NCBI GenBank assembly: GCA_013398015.1
Contig: VZRR01005728.1
Coordinates: forward strand, 48,234-112,233
Length of the DNA: 64,000 nucleotides
Direction: 5' to 3'
Source of the DNA: Oreocharis arfaki
Lineage: Eukaryota > Chordata > Aves > Passeriformes > Paramythiidae
Made by a program: the position numbers and the translations under genes. This document shows, piece after piece, positions 45,812 through 58,337 of the stretch. The notes below the pieces were generated by a model that worked only from the letters and a program-made list of their open reading frames with translations, searched no databases and had not been told where the DNA came from. Position 1 is the stretch's first letter. Every line of letters begins with the position of its first letter.

Positions 45812-48800
45812 AGATGGCTTATAATGTTTAGAAAACCTCTGCCCTACAGAACATGACCTTGATAACAAAAGCACATAAATTTGACCTGAGGCTTGACTAT
45901 GCTTTGTTTTATTTACCTGCTCTCCCAGACAGCAAAGACTTTATGAACAGGGCATTTTGTCATGCAGGTGCCTCTGCTGTGACTGCTGGGGTGTGAAGCT
46001 TGATGGAGGAAGTAACCGTGCTTCCTCTGCAGGGACACCTGCTGAGTGACTGCCCTGATGTCTCTATTTCTCCTTTTAGATCTGTATTGCTGAGGTTTAG
46101 CCCTCGTTTTTATAAATCACTGGTGTGAATCTCTGCTCTCAAAATTGAGCTCTCAACACAAGCCAAGTGAAATACCATCAAGCCCATCACCACTTGCAGT
46201 GATGAGGCCACTTGCTTGTAGAGGGTTTGAAGAGCAGCCTGGTTGCATGCTGCCTTGGCAGCCACTCCTGCTACACTAGAGGGTACCGTGGGGTGTTGGA
46301 AACAGCTCACAGCATCCCCCTTTCTATAGGTAATTTATCTAATAGATCCAAGGTGAAGTCAGAAGTCTTAAGGACCATTAAGTTTTTCACACTGTTTCCA
46401 GCTCCTCACCCTCTCACATGCATGCACATGCCAGCATCTAAACCTACCAGTTTCCTGAGGATGCTGCTGTGCCAGTTCTGTCCACCTTTAATTGCTGTAG
46501 GGAAGACATTAAGACGTGAATAAGAGTATAAAATTCCTCCAAAAGTTTATCTGTCTGTCCAAAACAGCAAAGAGACAAATTAAAATAATTTTCCAGGGGA
46601 TTTCCTTAATCTCTGGTCCCCGGGTCTAGGACAGTTCAAGCCAACCTTCCAGAAAAGGGATTTGCTGTGCTAGGCTTAATGGGGAACAATTTCCACTAGT
46701 GAAAGACTAAACCAAAGAGGGTGCAGCTGAAGCAATTTAATTTTGTAGCTATGCCTTCATCAAACTTTCTCCAGTGGACAGATAACTTTCCTCTCATAAC
46801 TCTAGACTCTAATGAGGATCTCCTACATATTATGTACATTTGAGGCTGCCTTTCTTATTTCTTAGAATAATTTTTGTTTCTCCTGTCCTCACTTTTTTGC
46901 AGGCATTGATGTTTTTAAGAGATGCGGGACACCCTCTTTGTTTCCTCCCCTTTATTTTTCAGACTTTATTTTGGCCCCTTGTGTCTTACTGTTTCTGTTC
47001 CAAATTTACATGTTGGAAAAACTTCTCTCTCCTTTACACATATTTTCTCTTCACAAACTGTTTTAATCAGGAAAAGCCCCATGGGATTCCTTGGTGTTTG
47101 CTGTCATGTAAGTCTGTTACAGCTGGGAAAAGGTAAATGCTATGAATAAGTCTTGTGTGTTCTTTGATAAAAATTTTTAAAACCCCATGAATTTATGTCC
47201 TAGCAGGCAACATATTCATTTTGTTTTCTTCTAGTCTTTTACCTTAGACTTGTAAGTTGAGTGCAGTATACTCAAAATTCTATCCAGACTGCATGGGAGG
47301 GAAAAGTCATTACAAAAAATAATTTGTATAGACAGCCTGTTCTGGGGGTGTGTTTCACACTCATCCCCTGTGGGCAGTTAAAAAAAGCCACAGAAAAACT
47401 GTAGTATGAAGGTGTTGCTTTGTAGTGAAAAGTTTGAGGCCCTTTGTTTAGAGGAATTAAAGGCAGATATTTGAACTGATGCTTCTCTGATCTGCAGATA
47501 CCAACATGCCCCTTAACTGCTCCTGTGTTTACCCCACCCCTCACAGCCACCTTGCCCTGGCAGCAAGGGACATGTCCATGTGGAGGGGCTGGTGCAGGCA
47601 GCCAGGCGGAGGCAGGAGGAGGATTTAAGGGTGCATGGTAAAGCAGGTAGGAGTTCATTGACAGCAAGGCAAAAGTAAAGAGACGCAGTAAAATGAAACA
47701 CAGGAACTGGATGGGGAAGCCAGGTGGAGCTCTCTTGTCCTCTGCTTGCCAAGCACAGTTATAAAACACGAAATAAAGATGAGCCTATTTGTTTGCTCCC
47801 ATAGGCTATTGCTGAAAGAGCAATTGAGCTGCTTAAATACTGATCTGATGCATGTTCCCAGGTAGTGGCAAGTTGGGTCTATATTTCCATGAGCTGCAAT
47901 GTGAAGTGCAGGGGATGTCAGCCTGTGGACCTGGCAGCGCAAACAGTTGCGTGGGGAAGTAGCTTTCAAGCTCAGCCCTCTGTGGTGCTATTGGAGGGCT
48001 GTGTAATTATAGCCACCAACTAATTACTGCCCCATCTGGGCCTCCTATGTTAGGAGCAGCCCAAACACCCAGTGCCTCACAGCTCACAGCTCACAGCTCC
48101 TGCAGGAGAGGACACCTGTGATGCTAAGCTGGGAAGGGCAGGAAACTGGCAAGTCAAGGCCAAAGGCAGCCTTTACAAAACCAAGGTACAACACAGACCC
48201 TTTCCCCTTCATGGTTCAACTCCTGAGACACTTGCAAAATACCCAACCAGCCCTGGTTGGGCTGCTAGGGAGCACAGGGGACGTGGGGACAGGCGGTTGC
48301 CAGGAACCTCATGGGTGCTGCAACAGCTTGTGCCCCTCCTGGGTGAGCAACCAGCACCCAGTGCAGGCGCAGCTCTGAAAGGCCATCCTTGCAGGGCTCT
48401 GGAACTTTGATCTGAGCAAAAAGATGCTCCCAGGACTGCTGTGACTTGAATTATGTGGAAAAAGGAAATTTCTCTGGGATATCATAATGAAGAATTTGGC
48501 AAGTGCTTCATGAAACGGCATCTCTGCAGCCTGGACAAATAGCCTGTCACTATCAAGTGCAAGAGCAGCTGAGATGAGGGAGTGGAAGTGAAGTGCAATA
48601 TTTCTCTTCAACACTGCATCAAGCTGAGCTCCCATGCACAAGCTCTGCTCTACACAGTGCTGTGTTTAGTTAAAAGCTGCTCCAAAGTTGCTGTGGAGGA
48701 GAGGAGCTGCCAAGGACCCTCTCACCCTGCACCACCTCTTGCAGATCAGCTTGGGTGATGGCCACTCTTCGATCTCTGCCCCTGCTGAGCTCTATTTAGC

Positions 48801-50378
48801 TCCCATGACCTCTCCTCTCTGCCACATACACCCTTTGCCTTGAACTCTAGCCAGAAGAGACCTCAGTCCAATGACTAAATTCGAGTGGCAAGTGCCCTTT
48901 TGCACGTTTTGTGCTGGTGAGTGAGTTGTTTTCCCAGTGGAGCTCACAGTGTTTAGAGGAAGGACAAAAGCTCTCCTGGCAAACTGCCATGAAGAAGATT
49001 TCTGTGCCTCTCCAAGGCCATCTCCTGGCATGGTTCTGCCAGCTGAACGTGCAATTTCTTTAATCCTCAGGCTGACATAATTCTGAGGGCAAAACTCCTT
49101 AAATGTGTAGTTGAGGTGTCCTTGAGCCACCGTGCTCGGTCTGTCACAAACTCTTACATGCTCGTCACTTGGCAAAAAGAGTTGGAAAAAACAAACCTGT
49201 GCAAGACATAACTCTGCAAATGAAGCCTGAGCCAGAGCTGATGAAAGCTAGGATCATAAGAAATAAGCTATTCTGTGGGTAAGTCGGTGGCTGCTAAGCT
49301 GTATGGATCAGAGGAGGCAGAAATGCAACTGCAGCAGTGAGAGGAACAAGACAAAAGGTGTCTGGGGATGTGTGCTTGTTTATGATTAGTCCACGGATTA
49401 TGGAGTTTTGTGTCTAAAACTAGCAATTACTCACTGGCTCACCACAGAGAAAAGAGCTTAAAAAATGTAGCAAATTTGGGATTTTAAAACAGGGCATAAC
49501 TTAGTTAGAAGATTTGCAAAGCTTTATGTCATATCAGAGCAAGTTTTAACTCTTTGCAGCCATACAGCTAATTGCAAGAACATCCTTTCTTTGTCTTCAC
49601 CACAGGCTTTCACAGGATAAATTTTTCCACTGGTTTGCTAAATATCCTGTGCACACCAAGGGCATTTTGGTGTTTCTTCTCTCTTCTAGCCACTGGCTTT
49701 TAAATGTGACACCTACATTTCTGATCTTCACATATCCCTACAATTATGTGTTCTGGATTCCCTCTCCTACATAATAGTGCTAAAATGTTGCAAAGAGTTT
49801 CATAATTCAGTTAAATATTGCATAGAAAAGCACTTCCATTTGTTTGTTTAAAACCTACTGCCCAGTAATTATATTAGATCTTCACAGTCCTTGTACTGTG
49901 AGGAAAATAAATTGTTTTTCCCTATTACTTTTCCCTATTACAGTAGCATCAGCTCTTGTCTGTGCAGGGTTCCATGTCTAATCTCTTTTCTGCATGCTGA
50001 AGAATCTAAAACTATATTTTTCTGCTCTCAAAAGAAGCTTTCCCATATACCCTATCTCTGTAGTTTACAAATTCATCATATTTTTAAGCTGGGATGACTG
50101 ACACTGCAAGCAATATTGGAGATGCATTTATATGCTTTTATAAGGTGGTATAATCATGTTTCCCATTTCCTTCTCTCTCCCTGAGATGCAGAAAAGGCTG
50201 AACACTGCATCCTGAGCGCTCATCTACTGCTTCTACCTACACTACCTAGACTAATAAAATATATTACATTCAAATATACCAACATTTTGTACTCTACTGC
50301 AGCAGTCATATGACCGCGTCTCATAGTTTACTTGTCTTTCTCTGAGCACTGAGTGACATTTCCAGACAACTAGTCACA
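45812..50378. other. No gene seen
   Basis: No supported genes. A 7-bp tandem repeat (CTCACAG x3) lies at 48076-48096. The longest open frame (47272-47769, minus) has no domain resemblance. A short TAAT-bearing patch at about 48000-48045 might be regulatory. Confidence 0.5.
48076..48096 (+). repeat. (CTCACAG)3 tandem repeat
   Basis: Three perfect adjacent 7-bp units. Confidence 0.8.
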
Positions 50379-50645
50379 GTGATATCAAGAGCTCTTCTCT
50401 GCCTCATAAGGGGTAATTCAGAGGCTGTGGATGGGGATGTTGCAGTCAAGATAATTTTCTCCTTGAGTTTAACTATGCTTTTATTTGCACTCAATTTCAC
50501 CTGCAAGCTTATTGCCCACTTATTTAGTGTTCTGGTGACAATTGTTGGAGACAGCTTTAGATTAGACTATCTTGATTTATTTCGTATTATATTCAGGCCA
50601 TGTAGCACACATTGCCACTCCTTTTCCATCAGCGCATTGAACTGA
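50370..50645. promoter_or_regulatory. Candidate conserved noncoding element, both strands open
   Basis: A 275-bp block reads open on the plus strand (50379-50645) and, for about 60 codons, on the minus strand (50321-50506). It has complex, non-repetitive sequence with GACAATTGTTGG and TTTATTTGCACTCAATTTC. It has the feel of an old exapted or ultraconserved segment, but I could not assign it. Coding potential is not supported: there is no splice context matching either frame. Confidence 0.2.
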
Positions 50646-53600
50646 GTGCATGGCTTTTGTATAAAAATGGCCAGTGTAGGTACATACAGAATGCATTGAA
50701 TGGTCCTGGTGTAGAACCTCATGCACCCTGCCAGAAACCTGGCTTTTAATAGCTAATCTCTGGCTTCTTGCTGTTAATCATGTATTAGCCTGACAAAGAA
50801 CTTCCCTTCTACTCATGGCAGCCCAATTTCTTCTAGAACTGATGACAGGAAATTTTGTGCTGAGTATCAACTCATATTTCACAATGTGTGCCTGGCTGGA
50901 CTCACACATTTGAAATCCAGTTCTGAAAACTTTGCCTGTAATCTTGTAATCTCTTCCTATGAAACAGAAAGGTTGAATGTGAGGGGAGCAGTTACTCTCT
51001 CCACGATGGATCCAGGAAATGAGGATGATTTACACGGCTGCCACCACAACAGAGCCTTGTATGTTGTGGGTTGCAAGGCATTTGCACGGTGTGGCAGTGG
51101 CAGGTTGGCTCAAGTGATGGGAAGGTTCAGCACAGCCAGACTGATGATGAGTGGTGAAAATTCAGATGGCTGAGGACACTTAATTTTAGATAGGCTTTGA
51201 GAAATTAAATGAGTTCAATGGCTGTTCTACCATCCAGAAATTGGTGATACATTACTGGATGCACTGGAAGTAACGTTTGAGAGTCTAAAAATCGGCTGCA
51301 TATACCACTCCTGCTTCCCCTGGAGTGCTGAGAACATTCAGTACTTATTAAAGATGGCATTAAAAGGTTGAGGTTTGCATATTTTATGAATTCCTTTTTG
51401 AAAAATAACAGAGTAGCCATTTATAGCTCTTCTACTTGTGAGAAGTCATTTGAAAAGAGAAAATTAAAAGGAGGGGATATACCCCTCACTCGGCCCCAAA
51501 ACTTACTGCTGTGGTGGTGGCTGGGGGTTCCTTTTCTGCATGAAACCTCATCCTCAGCCTGACCACTTCTCAGCAGCTTTCCTTCCTACAAACCTAGGAA
51601 CTGGCAAATGTTTGAGGCGATGGCTCGGAGAAGAGAAACATGAGAAATCCCATTTTCCAGGCAAAAGGCCGAAAGGACAATTACAGGGTGATATTTCTGT
51701 AAGTGACAAGAAAGTAAGTCTCAAGGACTTCCTTACGAGTTTTGTTACAGAGGATGTAAACTATGTCTGCACCAGCCAGCCCAGAGACCTTGGTCACCAA
51801 AAAAACCTATTGTGATTACTGTGAGTCAAAATGTCCTCAAAGGCATTTGGCCCCAAAAATCTTCTAAGAAAATCACTTGTAAAATCTGATTAACCAATGC
51901 ACATAACCGATACCAGCTGCACCTGCCTGTTATCTAAAGCCTTGGGGCTTATATTTGCTGGGTGTGTTCCCACATCCAGTGCGGTGTCATGCAGAGAGAA
52001 CCCAAGGACTCACATGAGATTTCCCACAAAGAATTTAGCACTGACAAGAAGAGCAGGTGAATTTGTGCTCTCAAGTCCTGGAAAATGTATTTGCATTTTA
52101 GAGCAACAGCTTGCAGTCGATGGATTTTGTTGGGTTTATATTTGTGGAAGCAAGTGCTGGTATTTCTTACTCTGGAGACATTTTTCTGTCATGCAAAGGT
52201 TCCTCTTGCAATTCAGTTCCCCATCAGACCTGAGGCCAGGTGAGGGCTGAGGAGAGCACCTCGGACTTCATGTGTGCTCTCTGCTCCATGGCCTCTAAGG
52301 AGCATTTTGGGCTAGAAGGAATGCAACCATGTCTCATCAAGGTGGTGTTGCTGGGGCTGTTAATGGAGCTGGCCTGGCTTTATCATGTCTGCCACTGTGG
52401 GCCATGTGAAGAAACAATAGAAGGTTCATGACCATAACTATTTCTTTAGCTATAAAGCCACTGCTCTATTTCAAAGTGTGACACTGGATGTAAAAGAAGT
52501 GGAATTCACCAAATAGGAGAAAGACAGATCAAAACCAAATTACCAACAAGTTGTATTTAGTTTTGGGAGCACTGAAGTGTGGAATTTTGTATCTTGAAGT
52601 ACTTCTATTTTTATATTCAAGCATAGAATCAAGTTAAGTTGATGAAAAGCCCTGGGTTCCCCATGGAGTGTCCTTGTCTACATGCTCCTGACTCCCACAG
52701 CCCTTGTCCAGGAGATCCTGCGTTCACGCAGCCTCTTGCGCTGAGGGCATTTTCTTGGTAGGTGGAAATAGGTGTTTGAACTCCTGCTGTCTAAAGCTGA
52801 TCTCACTTCCCAGGCAAGGTGCCAGGACGTTACTGTTCTCCTCCTTTAACCATATTCCATAAGAAGACCAAGCAGCCTTGTACTTGCCTAGGTCAGAGAA
52901 CCAAAAAAAAAAAGGAGGGATTTATGAGTCCTCTGGGAACAAAGCAATGAAGTTTAAGTCTGTGCCTCTGAAGTTCTTCATCAGAGCTAGATATTAACAG
53001 CTGATTTCTTTCATTTTAGAAGGAAAATGTTTTCAAATTTCCTACAGCCTCTGCTTTCACAGTTTCTAAAAATTAAACCAGTAACTAAATAGAAAGAGAG
53101 AAAGAAAATACCAAAGGTCCTGCATTTAGCAGAACTGTGCAGTTTTAAGTAGATCAGCAGCATTTCCCTTCAGAGCCTCTTTTTACTTTATTCTACATAA
53201 AATTCTGAACAACATAAAAATTCCCCGATCTTGTGAGATCTTTTGGCATTTGCAAAGGATTTTCAGGCAAGCTGTTAAACAATGATATTTTCCTTTGTAA
53301 TTGATATTAAAAAATTCTCTCCCTCTGTTTGTGTATCAGGGGCAGACAGAAAAGAAAATTTCTAGATCCAAAGTCAGACGGAGCCTGGCAGTACGGACTA
53401 AAACTCTAGTGCTGACATAGCAGTGTCACATTTGGGACTGATGGTAACTTCAGTACCACAATTCTCCAAAGACTGAATCTTCTGAGTACAGGGGAACACG
53501 GATTACTATAATTGGAGGAAGACTTTCCATCCCTTCCTGACACACACTTACTCCGCTGTGTCTAATAGCTAAGCTGGTACTCTCTTAGCAGCTACTAGTA

Positions 53601-56600
53601 AATACCATAGGTTAAACATCAATGTATGTGTGGTATGATGAATATTTACTTACTTCAACTTCCTATTTTTGGCATAAAATCTTCACTCGGTGTCAAAAGT
53701 CACTTGATGTTGTGATGACTCCCTTAAGGGCTATTACTGCCTGTCTTGTATAACCCAAATACATGTGCTTGATGGAAACATTCGTAAGGTGTATCCATAA
53801 AATGAGGTGTTATTTATTTTCTGAAAGGTTTCAAGGCTGCAGAAAAACTCTATTTATGACACAAATTACATCAGTGGTTTCTAAAGTAGTTGAGTCCGTG
53901 GACTGCTGCCAGCCGGTAATGTCTTTCTCTTACAACCACACGAAGTCCTCACTGCCCACACTGAAAGCATCACTGATGTCATTCCCAGCTCTCTCTGTGA
54001 GCTACTCGCTGCACCTATGGAAGTCACTGGTGAAAAGCAGGTCCATAACACTGGTGGCCATTGAGCTCTTCTGAAATCTTGAGCGTCACAGATCCTGCCC
54101 TTCATTTGGCACCCAGTCTCACAAGAAATCCAAGTAGTATGGATACTTTGAGTGCAAAAGTTAAGAACATCCCACTGCAGTTTGCCAGACTACAAACATC
54201 AGAATTTTTTTTTCCTTTCTGAGTTGGAGGAGTACAAAGCTGACTCTGAATTATGTATGCCTACAGCAATTCTTGCATTGAATCAAATCACTAATCCTGG
54301 TGTAAGTGCGCCCTCTGAACTAATTTTTTAATTTATTTTTTCCCCTCCATGTCTTTCTGTTTGGTTGATTATGGTTTTAAAATTGGGCTGAGGACATGAA
54401 ACAGGGAAAATAATTTTACTCATGTGTCATATTGCCTAATGCCATGCTATTAGTGTAAAATCCTTACTACACAGAAATAGCTGAACGCTATCTCTTTGGC
54501 AATTCAGAATTACCAGGTTGCTTCAGCTATCACAAATCCCAACAGCAAACATGCAGATACAGTCCCTTTTGCAGGAGACATCAGCTGCAGGGAGAAATCG
54601 CAGTAGGGTGACCCTTCCCCCTCTTCTCCTTCTGCCCAGCCAGCCTGACACTTTCGCTTTCACCTAATGGTGTCACTCCAAACCCATGTCATGCCTTGGG
54701 ACGTCCAAACCCACACCATGCCACGTCATGCCTGTGTTTTACCTGAGCTGAGGTGAAGCAAACGGCATGGCCCTACCAAAGCACCGTCCCTGCCCCTATC
54801 CATCCATTAGTCCAGCTGTTAACTTCAGTAGGATGCTGCAGCCCTGAGGACAACGGCAGGCTGGCCAGTGTCAGCAGCTGCTGAGGCCGGAGGATGAGCC
54901 TGCCCATGGACAACATGCTGTATCTGCACGCCAAACTTGTCCTCGAGGACACACACTTAATTTCCTTCCAATTTCGGGTCTTCTCAGTGCTGATACTTCA
55001 TCCTTTGTCTCCAAAGGATGGTTCTCTTGTCTCACTGAGACTGTGATGCCACTACCATTGCTGAGACTGGTCCCATGCCATGGTGCCCATAGAGGCCCCA
55101 CAGGTTGTGGCTGTACCCTGCCCCTCCCTGCAGCCACTGGGAGGGAGGCTGGAGAAGCTGTCACTCACACCCCAGTGCTGCCAGCCTCAAGGGCAGCACC
55201 CAGAGCAGGAGCAGAGATGCATAAGGCACAGGGGCTTCGAGTACTGCCCTGCCAGCACTGAGAAAAAGGAAGTGTGGACTCCCTCTTACACCTGTGTGTT
55301 TGCTGTCTGCACGTGATTCCCATCACTGCCACATTCTGGGGACTCTCTGCAGCAGGGTTGTGTGAATGTTAATTAAACTGATCCCAGCTTTTATGTGTCT
55401 CACTGATAAGGCAGACTGGCAGCGCTCTAAATTTAGACTCGTGGGGAGCTGTTTGAGAAGACAAACACAGACAGCCGTGCTGACGTATCCTGTGGCAGCA
55501 CCTCCACTCACACAATGGTGTTAGTTCATGGCAAACGGGCTGAACAAACAGTGCAGGACAGCCCTGCTAAGTGCATGAGTGTGGTTTTATGTCAATAGTA
55601 TCAACTGGTCAAGCCATGAACAGTTATGCTCCAATGGTGGACTGTGTGGATTGTGTTCAGAAAAAGGGAAATGCAGGAAATGGCACTGTTTTAACTGGGT
55701 AAACAATATAAAAGTAGAAAACTCACCCTAAACAAACGAGCAAACGAACAAGAACACACAAACACACACCCCTCTATCAATTGAAAATCTTGGCTTTTAT
55801 CTGAGGTTAACTTTTTTACTATGTTCTCCTGAGATTGGTTTTGACCTTTTTCCTGATCAGTTGTGTCAATAATTTAAAATATGACCTGGGGAAGGGCGGG
55901 AGGAGTTGTATATTGGTTTTTTTCAGAAGTGGTCTCTGATGGTGTACCTTCACCTTTGTTCTTACGTCAGTTTTGTGGATCACCTGAGGCTGTGTGCCAT
56001 GGGTGGTTTCCGCAGACTGAATTTACTGAATGTGCCTCGCATTCTACCCCAGCTTGAGCACCCAGTCTATGGGCCTTGGGGAGGCTGTCTGGAGAAGAGC
56101 AATGTGGAAATACAAGTTAATGAGGCAAAGAAAGAGAAGTAGGAAGATAGAAGAACATGAAAGTTGTGACAGTCTTCAGCTTGCAGAGGGCTTGTGTACA
56201 CTCACTTGCATGCTTTACTGGAAGCTAAATAGATTGTAGTTTCCAGAGACAGTCAGGAAGTAAGTTTGATAAATACAGTCAGCTGTCTTTCTAAATCTGG
56301 TCTTTGGCACCAGAGATAATGGAGTTTCTGTAGGATTTGAGTATCCAGACCCTTTTTCTCTTCTTTGATACCCCTTTGGCACTGTTTTTAGAAGGACAGT
56401 TTCCGTACCTATGGATTTTTACCAGTACTTCTTTCAGACTGTACCAAAATTCTGACCTTTCATGTTACCTACACTTTCCCTTCTGTTCAAAAACTACCTA
56501 TTGTTTGAACAGGAAACGTTATTTTTTAATCTTACCTGGTCTGTAGCACTACGTTAATCTGTTACAAATAGAGTTTTTCATATGTTTTCACATTTCAGAA

Positions 56601-56993
56601 TTTCTACTAAAGCCTATAATTATTACAGCTCTAATTATTCTGTCATTTAAACACTTTTATTTGCATTTTGGCATAATTGGCTACTTGATTGTAGAATACT
56701 TTCTTTATGACAGCATTTTCCTTGATAGGGTCCTCTGACCCTCAACCAAGAAAAAGATGTTTTTCCTTTCCTCATTACTACAATTACATCAGGAGATGAT
56801 AGCTCGCTCAATGATGTAAATGTCAGTGAATATTGTTCTCTAGAAATCCATTGGTCCCTTTTCCATCCACAAACAAACATTAGTTGTTTGCTTGAAGGGA
56901 TTTGAATTTCACATCAGCAAGAAACCTCAGTGCCAAATCCCCCTGATGTGCAGGACTTGCTAACCCACTCTTGCTGAAGGACAGAGCTGCTGT
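50646..56993. other. No gene seen
   Basis: About 6.3 kb. A GC-richer patch at 54600-55320 is open on both strands but has low CpG and no recognisable peptide. An A/C-rich run with AACACACAAACACACACC lies near 55750-55770. Nothing else is supported. Confidence 0.5.
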
Positions 56994-57140
56994 CAGATCA
57001 CGGCATGGGGACCTCTGTGCAGGTCACAACACGGGGATACTCATACAGATCACGATACAGGCATATCCATGCAGATCACAGAGTGGGGACACTTGTGCCA
57101 TGGGGATATTTGTGCAGATCACAAAATGGGGAGATCTGTG
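56994..57140 (+). repeat. 26-bp minisatellite, about 5.6 copies
   Basis: Units begin at 56994, 57020, 57046, 57072 and 57115, each about CAGATCACNNCATGGGGACA plus TCTGTG. A 17-bp partial unit lies at 57098-57114. Spacing is exactly 26 bp for the first four units. The units have diverged by several substitutions each, so the array is old. The region is open on both strands only because the unit lacks stops in some frames. Confidence 0.88.
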
Positions 57141-58222
57141 TCGCCAGGTCCCTTTACACCAGCTGAGGATCTGATCCACACTCGTGTGCACTGGGAGTGA
57201 CGGGTCAACAAAAGACCCATGTTCTGTGAACTGTATATTTACTGACTGGAAAGTCATTTAGTTCCTCAGGCAATTACGTTTTTCTGTTTGTTTAAAACAA
57301 TCCAAGGGAAATAGTAAAGGTGTGAAGTATAGGACAAAGGGTTGATAAGTTGTCAGCCTGTGTGGCTGACAGCTTTGTCTTCGTGGGACCTACAGCGCAG
57401 AACCCTCTTGTTGGAAAGAATCAAATCCTAAATCGCTGGTTCTAAGATATTTCCCTGAAGTCAGTGAGGAAAGAAAGGAAAGCAAGCAATTTTGGGAAAA
57501 AAAATGGTCTGGAAAAGGAGGGTAAGCCCTTTGCTCAGAGCCTTCTCTCAAAACACATTTTCAGAGTGGGTAGATAGAATTCATTGCACCATGTCATCAT
57601 AAAGAAAACATTAAACTGACCATAGAAATTGCACCCTGAAATTGCCTATTTCTTTTCAGTGGTTCAAAAAGGCGGTGTCCAGCTATTAGCACCAGCTCAG
57701 ACCTCTTCACTGCAGAATCTCAGATTAGATGGTAAGACTCTCCCCTTGCTATGCATGCATCCTGGTGATGGGCAGAGTGAGGATTGTGCTGTTTTTCTCC
57801 TTCTGTCAAGGATCCCAGTATCTTTAGGTCACCTGGAGCAGATTATGATGTAGCACCATTTTATTTTATAATGCTGGCTGGCATATACATTATTCATGGG
57901 AGCAGTAACATACAGTGCATGATGTAAAGGTGGTAATTGCTCATCTTTATATTCTAGGGAATCACCCTGCTATTTAAAATACTCTGAAGCTCCCGAGCAA
58001 AATCTATTTTTTCTCTCAACTGGAAACAGATTTGGCTGATAAATGTATAATTGCTGCAGCATGCCAAGAGATGCTTTAGCAGACAGGAATATTGTGATAG
58101 TAGAGGCAGAAATTCAACACTATATCTTAAATACAGGGCACAAATTTCCATCTAATCTGAAGACCAGAAATGAAAAAGTAAGGTTTGAAATAGCTCGTAT
58201 TTTTGCTCATATGAAACTGAAC
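57141..58222. other. No gene seen
   Basis: Ordinary unique sequence; short open frames only. Confidence 0.5.
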
Positions 58223-58337
58223 CATGGAATTATAGAATAGTTTGGGTTGGAAAGGACTTTTAAAGGTCACCTAGTCCCACCCCCCTTCAATTCGACATCT
58301 TGAACAGGAAGAGGTTGCTCAGGGCCCTTTGCTTGCA
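58223..58337 (-). mobile_element. CR1 LINE 3' end fragment (reverse orientation)
   Basis: Reverse complement of a CR1 3' terminus: ATGGAATTATAGAATAG (the decayed terminal octamer repeat), then TTTGGGTTGGAAAGGAC, TTTTAAAGGTCACCTAG, a CCCACCCCCCTT block and GAGGTTGCTCAGGGCCC. About 115 bp, moderately diverged. Distinct from the fragment at 37568. Confidence 0.9.

Noticed and set aside
47272..47769. 165-codon minus-strand frame
   Set aside because: Low-complexity Pro/Ala/Cys-rich middle, overlapping frames also open, no recognisable family.
54871..55316. GC-rich overlapping frames on both strands
   Set aside because: Low CpG, repeated CAGC/GCAG-type words and no recognisable peptide; probably a base-composition effect.
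56994..57140. CRISPR-like array
   Set aside because: The units are directly adjacent with no unique spacers, and the genome is a vertebrate; it is a minisatellite.
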